DNA of 35,017 nucleotides from a virus: positions 1 to 35,017 of the IMG/VR virus record IMGVR_UViG_3300031772_000143; one strand, written 5' to 3'. Under the pieces are notes generated by a model that made no database searches, was not told the origin of the DNA, and saw nothing but the letters and a program-made list of their open reading frames with translations. Positions 23,320 through 29,284 of this stretch are shown one piece after another (the stretch's first letter is position 1; each line of letters begins with the position of its first letter). The position numbers and the translations under genes were made by a program.

Positions 23320-23927
23320 GGTTCACCGTCCTGCCCGGTCTCAGGCGGAGTGTTGGGTGACGGACTACCCCACAGGTCCTTCGAAAGAGACTCGGGCGGG
23401 AGGAGGTGCGTCGGCTTTGAGGGTCTAAAGAGCTTGGCCCGAATCCAGAAGCCAAACCGCTCGAGGAGGGTGAGAGGCAGCTCATGCACGCGCTCGCCGA
23501 GAACCCACTGGAGGGTTGCCACGTCCCTGTAGTTGTTGAAGACGTACTCGTCGTCCGCCATGAGCTCAAGGAAGTCCTGCTTGGCCTGATCGAGGTCGAC
23601 CGACGGGGTGAAAACCTTGCAGGCCCTCGCCACTTCATCGCTGTCACATATGTCGCCGTTCCAGCCGGACGGGTCTCCGGACCCGTACATGCAAAGGCAT
23701 ATCGGCTTGTCCTCGTTGAGGACGACGAGTGAGACCCGGCGGCTGGGGACCATCTTGCCCTCGGCCCGCACTTTGGGCACGGGGGCGGTAGGAACGGGGG
23801 ACGGCATGTGCTCATAGTTGTGAACGCAGTTCACGTGGATCCTCTGCTGGGAGGCCTCCACATACTTGCGAGCATACCTTTCCCTGAGCTTCCGAAGGCG
23901 CTTCTCTATGTCTTCCCTGGTCTTCAC
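23316..23927 (-). CDS. Conserved-looking four-Cys phage protein
   Basis: A 203-residue protein. After an N-terminal helix (EDIEKRLRKLRERYARKY), it contains NCVHNYEH, CLCMYGSGDPSGWNGD, ICDSDEVARAC and KVF. Cys spacing around an N-C, a [LC]-C-[ML]-Y-G, an I-C-D and an A-C-x-x-F is a pattern I remember from uncharacterised phage proteins; it suggests a zinc or other metal site. The C-terminal half (FLELMADDEYVFNNYRDVAT, LQWVLGERVHELPL) is helical. Start is a GTG at 23927 with AGGA five to seven nt upstream. It begins a coupled run to the primase. Function unknown. Confidence 0.7.
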   Translation of the reverse strand: MKTREDIEKRLRKLRERYARKYVEASQQRIHVNCVHNYEHMPSPVPTAPVPKVRAEGKMVPSRRVSLVVLNEDKPICLCMYGSGDPSGWNGDICDSDEVARACKVFTPSVDLDQAKQDFLELMADDEYVFNNYRDVATLQWVLGERVHELPLTLLERFGFWIRAKLFRPSKPTHLLPPESLSKDLWGSPSPNTPPETGQDGEP

Positions 23928-23945
23928 GAGGATCCTGGTTCTGCG

Positions 23946-24593
23946 TCAGGACTGGTCGTCGCTGTGGCTCACTCTGAGCCTCTTCAGCTTCAAGCTCCCG
24001 TCCTTATGGCCCTCGTACGCTACGTGAGCGTGGTTCAGGAACTCAGGGTTGTGCGTGACCATGAGTATGTTCACGCCCGTCTGTTCGGACAGCTGGCGCA
24101 TGAAGGAAGCGGCGAGGGGGACGTACGCGTTGGCGAGAGCCACCATTGACTCGTCGAGGAGAAGAAGGTTCGCCATCTTCATCCTCGCCATCACGGCGAT
24201 GCGAAGGACGAGGGAGATTATCACGGCCGTACCTCCACCGTAAGAAGAGAGAGGATCGCCCTCGTTGCCGTCCTCTTCGAGGACGAATCGCATGGAGAGA
24301 CGGTTGTACTTGGGTTCCTGCTTGATCTTGAAGGTCAGCTCCTGATCGTAGACCACGTGCCGGAGGCCGGTGGTGGCCAGCTCGGCCATCGAGTCAACGT
24401 TCTTCTTCATCGAGTCCTCAAGCCAGGTCTTGAAGACCTCAGAGCACTTTTGGTGAAGGTCGGACCTGTAGCGGAGCTTCTTTTCGTCGGACTCGAGAGA
24501 GTCGATCTGTGCCTGCAGGACGCTCCTGTACGAGGTGAGGTGCTGGACCCCGTCGCGAACGTCGGACAGCCTTTTCTCAAGGAGGGTGTTCAC
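23946..24593 (-). CDS. SbcC/Rad50-like ATPase C-terminal half, no Walker A
   Basis: A 215-residue protein matching the C-terminal lobe of ABC-type SMC/Rad50/SbcC ATPases: coiled coil at residues 1-65, a signature region SSYGGGTAVIISLVLRIAVM, Walker B NLLLLDES, and the H-loop MVTHNPEF. There is no P-loop GxxxxGK[ST], so it cannot bind ATP as a normal full ATPase unless a partner supplies one. Short ATPases of this kind occur in other phages to my knowledge. Neighbours are the clamp, a coiled-coil protein (25944), the Fe-S nuclease and SbcD (27127), so an end-processing complex is likely. Start is a GTG overlapping the clamp stop (GTGA), with AAGGAG five nt upstream. Confidence 0.85.
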   Translation of the reverse strand: MNTLLEKRLSDVRDGVQHLTSYRSVLQAQIDSLESDEKKLRYRSDLHQKCSEVFKTWLEDSMKKNVDSMAELATTGLRHVVYDQELTFKIKQEPKYNRLSMRFVLEEDGNEGDPLSSYGGGTAVIISLVLRIAVMARMKMANLLLLDESMVALANAYVPLAASFMRQLSEQTGVNILMVTHNPEFLNHAHVAYEGHKDGSLKLKRLRVSHSDDQS

Positions 24594-25708
24594 TTGCGCT
24601 CCTTCATGCTGCTGACGAAATGCCGGGCGCGCACGGAGCCGTCGGCGGACTCCTCGGCGATTTCCAGGACGTCCGGGAACTTCGGGTTCCCGTACTTCAG
24701 GAGAGCGCGGCCGTCACCGAGGTACTTAACTATCCCGCCCAGGGTCTTCACAGGAAAGTCGGCGGACAGTTCAGCGCCGGCAACGAAGGACACGGGAAGG
24801 CTCGACACCTCCTGGGAGCCGTTCAGAAGGTCCATCTTTTCACCGGACGCACGGAAGGAGATTCTCTGGGTCCCCTCCACGGCCATCGCACACCAGGTGA
24901 GGCTCTTGACGAATTGGTCCCTGTCGACGGACATGATGACCTGATACCCGGCCTCCGGGGCAAGGTGCAGAGGAGGCTTGACGGAGGAAACCCTGCTAAA
25001 GGAGACGCACGATCCGGTCGCCGGATCGGAGATGAACAGGTGCGATTTGTCCCTTCCGACCACGACGTCCGAGTCGCCCAGCCGGGCGCAGAAAGACCGG
25101 ATGAGCGGGAGGTCCGCACTGACCACGGAGAGATCGAGAGAGAGCCCAGGCATCGTGGCCACAGAGGCATAAAACCGGGCGTTGGCGACAGCGCAAGACT
25201 CGTCAGGATAAAAGTGAACCTGGTTCACCCTCATGTCCTCGTCCGTCTTCGTCTCCTTTACGAGCGCGGAGCACGAGACCTGCCTGATGAGCTCTTCGAA
25301 CCCGGAAGCCCGGAGAGTGGACCCGGAGATATGAGGGCGTGAGGGCATAGGGGGCCTCCTGGAGAGGTCCGCGCGCTTCCTGACGGAGGCCTGCCTTGAC
25401 TGGCCGGACCCCTCGGTCCTGACCGTCAGGCCCTTCTCTCCAGTCACGAGGGAGACTGAGTCCAGGTTCGAGTCGAAGAAGGCCTGACGGTCGGCCGGAA
25501 GGAAGTATTCGTCGGAAGAAAAGCCGTCCGGGGCGTCGGAGGAAGCGGGTACGACCTCAGCCCGCGCAAACCGGCGCCTGTCGGAGGACAGGATGGAGAG
25601 CGAACCGTCGGATATCTTCAGGACGAAGTCCCCGGTCATGGGCTTCACGATCTTGGCGACAGCAAAGCCCTTCCTGAGGGCGTCCGGGGAGAAAGAAAAA
25701 GTCGGCAT
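24590..25708 (-). CDS. Sliding clamp, DnaN-like
   Basis: A 372-residue protein with length and pattern of the bacterial DNA polymerase III beta clamp. It has three similar alpha/beta domains: FSPDALRKGFAVAKIVKPMT near the N-terminus, FEELIRQVSCSALVKETK near 134 with a DnaN-like DMRVNQVHFYPD, and DRDQFVKSLTWCAMAVEGTQ near 265. The last domain ends with GNPKFPDVLEIAEE, a beta-strand pair typical of clamp C-termini. It would tether polymerase and other factors and be loaded by the DnaX-like ATPase. Start ATG overlaps the upstream stop (TAATG). Sequence similarity to DnaN is distant, so the call rests on domain layout. Confidence 0.75.
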   Translation of the reverse strand: MPTFSFSPDALRKGFAVAKIVKPMTGDFVLKISDGSLSILSSDRRRFARAEVVPASSDAPDGFSSDEYFLPADRQAFFDSNLDSVSLVTGEKGLTVRTEGSGQSRQASVRKRADLSRRPPMPSRPHISGSTLRASGFEELIRQVSCSALVKETKTDEDMRVNQVHFYPDESCAVANARFYASVATMPGLSLDLSVVSADLPLIRSFCARLGDSDVVVGRDKSHLFISDPATGSCVSFSRVSSVKPPLHLAPEAGYQVIMSVDRDQFVKSLTWCAMAVEGTQRISFRASGEKMDLLNGSQEVSSLPVSFVAGAELSADFPVKTLGGIVKYLGDGRALLKYGNPKFPDVLEIAEESADGSVRARHFVSSMKERK

Positions 25709-25941
25709 TACTCGGGCCTCGGCGATTCAATGAGCTCTATCGAGAAGCCAGGAGGCGGGTCCCACGGCTCCGCCATCCTCCTGTCATGCTCCTGGGCGGC
25801 TCGGACGAGCTCGGGGGACACGTCGCGGGGAGGACGACAGTGGCCGGTACGGCCGAGCTCAGATCGCCGGGCAAGGCAGTCAGCGCACAGGATGGGGCTA
25901 CCCGCCTTGACACGGCACTCGTCGCACTCCAGGAAGTCCAA
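25708..25941 (-). CDS. Small double-CxxC zinc protein
   Basis: A 77-residue protein with CDECRVKAGSPILCADC within the first 25 residues (C-x2-C-x10-C-x2-C), a zinc-ribbon or knuckle. The rest is charged with Pro-rich segments (EPWDPPPGF). Start is a TTG at 25941, with AAGGAG about nine to eleven nt upstream inside the previous gene's end. It ends in a TAATG overlap with the clamp. Such small zinc proteins often act as adaptors; function unknown. Confidence 0.62.
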   Translation of the reverse strand: MDFLECDECRVKAGSPILCADCLARRSELGRTGHCRPPRDVSPELVRAAQEHDRRMAEPWDPPPGFSIELIESPRPE

Positions 25942-25943
25942 GA

Positions 25944-26237
25944 TCAGCCGATCTCCTTGAGCATCGGACGCATCGCGGCCTCGGCGGCGTCTATGTCTGC
26001 CGAGAAGTTGTCGAGCTTTATCGCGAGGACCTCCTTGGCCCGGGAGATCTCGTCCTGAAGGTTGTCCGGGTCGTACCCGGCCTTCTTGCAGGCCTCCATC
26101 GCTTCCTTCAACGCCCTCTTTCGAGCCGACAGCTCGGCCTCCACCTGGACCTTGCTCTGCTGGACCGTCTCTTTGCGCTTCAGAAGGGTCTTGAACCGAA
26201 CATCGACGTCCTCGATCCCCTTGTCGTCTGCCACCAT
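25944..26237 (-). CDS. Short coiled-coil protein, possible Rad50 coil partner
   Basis: A 97-residue protein, almost entirely helical. VDVRFKTLLKRKETVQQSKV and VEAELSARKRALKEAMEACK form a first heptad helix. It then turns at AGYDPDN, and LQDEISRAKEVLAIKLDNFS with ADIDAAEAAM makes a second. This hairpin layout resembles the coil-turn-coil of Rad50/SbcC with the apex lacking a CxxC zinc hook. Neighbours are the SbcC-like half at 23946 and SbcD at 27127, so a structural partner is plausible. GAGGAGG lies about six nt before the ATG. Inference only. Confidence 0.62.
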   Translation of the reverse strand: MVADDKGIEDVDVRFKTLLKRKETVQQSKVQVEAELSARKRALKEAMEACKKAGYDPDNLQDEISRAKEVLAIKLDNFSADIDAAEAAMRPMLKEIG

Positions 26238-26266
26238 GGTCGTCCTCCTCTCAGGGCCAGCTTACA

Positions 26267-27115
26267 TCAGAATCCTTCAAGGTCGAACATCGAGTTCTCG
26301 ATATATCCGCCCCCAGTCTCCTTGCGACGGTGGGCTATGTGCTTCCGGCCTTCCTCGCACTTGTCCTTGTAGCTGCAACGGTGGCACTCGCCGGAAGGGG
26401 TGGCGTCGAAAGACTTCAGCTGGATCTTCTTGGCTACGTCGAAGGTCTGGTCGACGGAGGCCCGCATCGCCTGGCTGTCGTATGCGACCCACTTGATCGG
26501 GTCGTCAGGGAATGACCAGAAGAGAAACCCGATCTTGGTCGGGGCCACCCGGTATTTGATGTAGTGCTGTACGGCGTACCAGATAAGCTGTTCGGCGTCG
26601 ACATACTTCTCCCTGTGTTTGCTCGCCTTCCCGTCGACGATGGAGACGTCCCGCATGTCCGGACTATGGATGAAGTCGGCGCGGCCCCCAAGTTTTATGG
26701 ACATCCCATATTTGTCGTTCCCGTACAGGACGGTCAGGTCAACCTCGGCGCGGCTGTTGACCGTGAGGAGCCCGAGCTTCCTGATGGTTTCGACGCCCGG
26801 CGGGATGTAAAGGAGCATGTCCTGGCGGGTCATCATGCGGAACCCCGGATCTGTCGAAGGATCGAGCTTCTCCTCACGAAGGACGGAGTCCAGTGCGTCG
26901 TCAACGACTGCGAGGCAGGCGGCGACCGGGTCAGGCTCCGCCCACAGCTTCCTGTCGTAGAACCATTGGAACACGCGTCCGATGGCGGACCCGAAGATGG
27001 ACCCGCGCGGGTCTCCGCGGCTCTTGTCCTTGAGGATGTACCTATACTTGTACTGGAGGGGGCACACCAGGTAGGACTTACGTCCGGAGTAGCTCAGGTA
27101 GATATCGTAGGACAT
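26267..27115 (-). CDS. PD-(D/E)XK nuclease with Fe-S cysteines (Cas4/RecB-like)
   Basis: A 282-residue nuclease. The core has GRAD at 144-147 (D147), IVDGKASK with D161 and K163, and Q176-x-x-x-Y180. C18, C244, C247 and C253 flank the core in the Cas4/AddB arrangement that ligates a 4Fe-4S cluster. Such enzymes are 5' or 3' single-strand exonucleases in DNA end processing. No cas1, cas2 or repeat array is present, so it is not part of a CRISPR system here. It lies between the coiled-coil gene and SbcD. No Shine-Dalgarno is visible; TAGAGT lies eight nt before the ATG, slightly outside the leaderless pattern. Strong family call; substrate inferred. Confidence 0.88.
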   Translation of the reverse strand: MSYDIYLSYSGRKSYLVCPLQYKYRYILKDKSRGDPRGSIFGSAIGRVFQWFYDRKLWAEPDPVAACLAVVDDALDSVLREEKLDPSTDPGFRMMTRQDMLLYIPPGVETIRKLGLLTVNSRAEVDLTVLYGNDKYGMSIKLGGRADFIHSPDMRDVSIVDGKASKHREKYVDAEQLIWYAVQHYIKYRVAPTKIGFLFWSFPDDPIKWVAYDSQAMRASVDQTFDVAKKIQLKSFDATPSGECHRCSYKDKCEEGRKHIAHRRKETGGGYIENSMFDLEGF

Positions 27116-27126
27116 CAGGTCGGACT

Positions 27127-28116
27127 CTACTCGTCGAGGACTCCGGCCTCGGCGGCCTCGAGGGTGGACAGGGCTAGCTTTCTGAGATCGTCAGGATATC
27201 CGTCGAGCTCCTTCTTGCGAGCCTCCATGGAGGACTCGGACGCCATGTCGGCATTGCTCCGGAGCTGAGATATGAAGTCGTCCAAGGACCTTCGTTCCTC
27301 GTCCAGGCGCTTCTTCCTGTCCAGGTCAAAAACCTGGGAGGCGTCCTCGTGAGGGACGACATGCTCTTCGACGTAGATGCCCGTAGAGTCGGCCTTGATC
27401 AGAGAGACCTTGGGCTTACGGTCCATGTTCTCGAACGTAAGGGCCCCCCTGGATATGGCTCCGAGGTTCACGAACTTGACGCCTAGGTGCTCGACGACCC
27501 CCTGATCCTTGTGATAGTGGCCGAACACATAGACGTCGGGGCATCCGTCGAACACGAGGTCACGGTAGTCGAAGACGCGCTCGTTGAAGAACGATTGGAT
27601 GCGCTCCTCCGGGGCCATGGCTGCGAGGGCGTGAACGAACGCGACCGTGTACGTCTCGTCCTTCTTCCTGACGAGGTCGTGTATGCCGTCCACGTCGATG
27701 TCGGTCGTGTACGGGACGCCGACGACGCGGAGCTTCATGCTCCCGGAGACGAACGTTTCGTCGCGCATGGGCTTGAACACGCCGGACTCGAACATGACGC
27801 CAAGGGGCTGCCCGGGGACTGAGTCGGGGTCGTTGTTCGACATGTCGTGGTTCCCGGGCATGGCGAACGTCGGACAGGGGTACTTGCGGTGGATGCGGGC
27901 GGCCATCGCCATGGTCCGCATGGTCGTCTTGTTCGCGGCCTTCACGTGGAAGAAGTCGCCGCCGCGGAGGACGGCGTCGGCCTTGAACCGCCTGGCCATG
28001 TCGCCCTGCCACTCGATCTTCTGGAGAATCGAGGCCCGGTAGTCGTCCTTCCTGAAGCCCGGGGCGAGATCTGCGAGGTGCTCGTCGGAGGAGGTCAAGA
28101 GGCGAATTTCGGACAT
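27127..28116 (-). CDS. sbcD: SbcD/Mre11-like nuclease
   Basis: A 329-residue metallophosphoesterase. Motifs: SSDEH (D11, H13), GGDFFH (D54), GNHD (89-91), VHAL (H162) and GHYH (H200, H202). These bind two Mn2+ ions and match Mre11/SbcD, which trims double-strand-break ends with a Rad50/SbcC partner. The C-terminal 70 residues are a charged helical coil (DLDRKKRLDEERRSLDDFI) typical of the partner-binding region. In this window the SbcC-like half at 23946 is the obvious partner. ATG at 28116 has TAAAAT six nt upstream, a leaderless-type box. Strong call. Confidence 0.93.
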   Translation of the reverse strand: MSEIRLLTSSDEHLADLAPGFRKDDYRASILQKIEWQGDMARRFKADAVLRGGDFFHVKAANKTTMRTMAMAARIHRKYPCPTFAMPGNHDMSNNDPDSVPGQPLGVMFESGVFKPMRDETFVSGSMKLRVVGVPYTTDIDVDGIHDLVRKKDETYTVAFVHALAAMAPEERIQSFFNERVFDYRDLVFDGCPDVYVFGHYHKDQGVVEHLGVKFVNLGAISRGALTFENMDRKPKVSLIKADSTGIYVEEHVVPHEDASQVFDLDRKKRLDEERRSLDDFISQLRSNADMASESSMEARKKELDGYPDDLRKLALSTLEAAEAGVLDE

Positions 28117-28134
28117 GCGGGCATTTTACACCGC
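28117..28134 (-). promoter_or_regulatory. Leaderless-type -10 box within an inverted repeat, before sbcD
   Basis: TAAAAT (28123-28128), preceded by GTG, lies six nt before the ATG at 28116. It is within GCGG-TGTAAAATGC-CCGC, a 4-bp inverted repeat whose right arm abuts the ATG. The TAA is also the stop of the SIMPL gene. Confidence 0.55.
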
Positions 28135-28791
28135 GGGCTCGCCCTTGAGCGCGTACTGGAACGAGACAGTCAGGCCGAAGGACGCCTTTCCCGGCTCCAT
28201 GCTGACGCCGGACAGGGCCTGATGAGAGTTCGAGGCCGAGAGAGTCTTTCCGCTGACCTGGCGCTCTTCGTCGATATCCCAGGAGACGACCTCGTACGAG
28301 TCGGCGGACAGGCCGGCGGAGGCGCACTGGTTGGAGAACATCTTCTTGGCCTTGTCGAAGGCGTCGGAGAAGGCCTTGTGGTGGACCTCGATGCTCTCAT
28401 CCACGTTGAAAACGGGCGTGGGGCTCTCGACGCCGACGATGCTCGTGATCGCGTCGTGGAGCGCGGTGGCCTCGGAGACGTTCTTGGCCGTAAAGGACAT
28501 CGTGTACATAGCCTTGTATCCGACGAACTTGTACTCGGAGCCGGTGTGCTGATGGTCGGCGTCGACGGAGAAGGTCGTCCTGATATGGTCCTTGTCGACG
28601 CCAGCGCGCTCGGAGAAATCGCGGACGACGCCCCATATGAGGTCGACGCGCTCCTTGGCCTTGTCCTTGGCCTCCGGACCGGTGGCGCCCTTGGTGTTCA
28701 CACTGGCCCTGAAGGACGTCGAGCGGAACACGGTGTCCGCGGTCCCGGCAGCCCTGACTTCGATGGTCCTCGGTTCGTGGAAGTGTCGCAT
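28126..28791 (-). CDS. SIMPL (DUF541) domain protein without signal peptide
   Basis: A 221-residue protein whose overall pattern fits the SIMPL/DUF541 family. TIEVRAAGTADTVFRSTSFR opens the domain, VRDFSERAGVDKDHIRTTFS follows in the first half, then FVGYKAMYTMSF, and AFSDAFDKAKKMFSN with a later SADSYEVVSWDI closes it. Bacterial members are usually secreted or periplasmic; here the N-terminus (MRHFHEPRTI) has no hydrophobic signal segment, so the protein should be cytoplasmic or virion-borne. Known members oligomerise; function is poorly understood. The ATG has TACCCT five nt upstream. It lies between the sbcD gene and a small Cys protein. Family call moderate to good. Confidence 0.72.
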   Translation of the reverse strand: MRHFHEPRTIEVRAAGTADTVFRSTSFRASVNTKGATGPEAKDKAKERVDLIWGVVRDFSERAGVDKDHIRTTFSVDADHQHTGSEYKFVGYKAMYTMSFTAKNVSEATALHDAITSIVGVESPTPVFNVDESIEVHHKAFSDAFDKAKKMFSNQCASAGLSADSYEVVSWDIDEERQVSGKTLSASNSHQALSGVSMEPGKASFGLTVSFQYALKGEPAV

Positions 28792-28809
28792 GCCGGAGGG
28801 TACACCGGC
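28792..28809 (-). promoter_or_regulatory. Leaderless-type -10 box within a perfect hairpin, before the SIMPL gene
   Basis: TACCCT (28797-28802), preceded by GTG, lies five nt before the ATG at 28791. The sequence GCCGG-TGTACCCT-CCGGC is a perfect 5-bp inverted repeat with the -10 in the loop and the right arm equal to the five-nt spacer. Confidence 0.55.
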
Positions 28810-28815
28810 CGGGCC

Positions 28816-29262
28816 TCAGTCGTCGAAGCAGCCTCCGCAGTCGAGGCTGGCACGGACCTTCGGGCCCGGGATGGGAACGTCCTTCCTGACGTACCAGTTC
28901 CCATCGTCTCCCTTGGACACGAACTTTGCGCACGTGTGGCAGAGGCCGCCGTCAGGACTGTCGATGCTGCCGACGGGCCCGATGACGGGCTCCACGCCGC
29001 AGAATCCGAAGCGATTCTCGCTCCAGGGGCCGTTCTTCTTCTTGACGACCGCATGGCAGGGGGAATGGCCACCGCTGTCGTAAATGAAGGCCGCCTGGAC
29101 GCCGGCGACGGGCGACGAGTCCTCGACCGTCACCTTCCTCACCAAGATTTTGCGGCGGGTAGAGGAATGGCCAACGCGCTCTTTCACGCGCATCATCATC
29201 TGCGCGTCCGTGACGTCGTCGGGCGCCTCCACCTCGACAGTCATGCGGAACTTTCGACTCAT
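28816..29262 (-). CDS. Small Cys-rich protein of unknown function
   Basis: A 148-residue protein. The N-terminal part (KFRMTVEVEAPDDVTDAQMM) is a beta strand followed by a helix. The rest has HSPC, GFCGVEP, CHTC and a terminal CGGC, so two metal sites are possible. ATG at 29262 has TAAGCT six nt upstream and no Shine-Dalgarno. It follows RecD2 on the same strand but has its own -10-like box. Family not recognised. Confidence 0.65.
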   Translation of the reverse strand: MSRKFRMTVEVEAPDDVTDAQMMMRVKERVGHSSTRRKILVRKVTVEDSSPVAGVQAAFIYDSGGHSPCHAVVKKKNGPWSENRFGFCGVEPVIGPVGSIDSPDGGLCHTCAKFVSKGDDGNWYVRKDVPIPGPKVRASLDCGGCFDD

Positions 29263-29274
29263 GGGGAGAGCTTA
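29263..29274 (-). promoter_or_regulatory. Leaderless-type -10 box
   Basis: TAAGCT (29269-29274), preceded by G, lies six nt before the ATG at 29262. A 4-bp repeat GAGC-GTAA-GCTC overlaps it. The nearby gene has no Shine-Dalgarno. Confidence 0.5.
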
Positions 29275-29284
29275 CGCTCGAGCC

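Noticed and set aside
23276-23815. Minus-strand alternative frame (179 codons) within 23316-23927
   Set aside because: Low-complexity Ser/Pro/Arg product; the other frame has a conserved Cys pattern and coupled start and stop.
26267-27115. Cas4-type nuclease as evidence of a CRISPR system
   Set aside because: No cas1, cas2, effector or array is visible; such nucleases are frequent in phage recombination modules.
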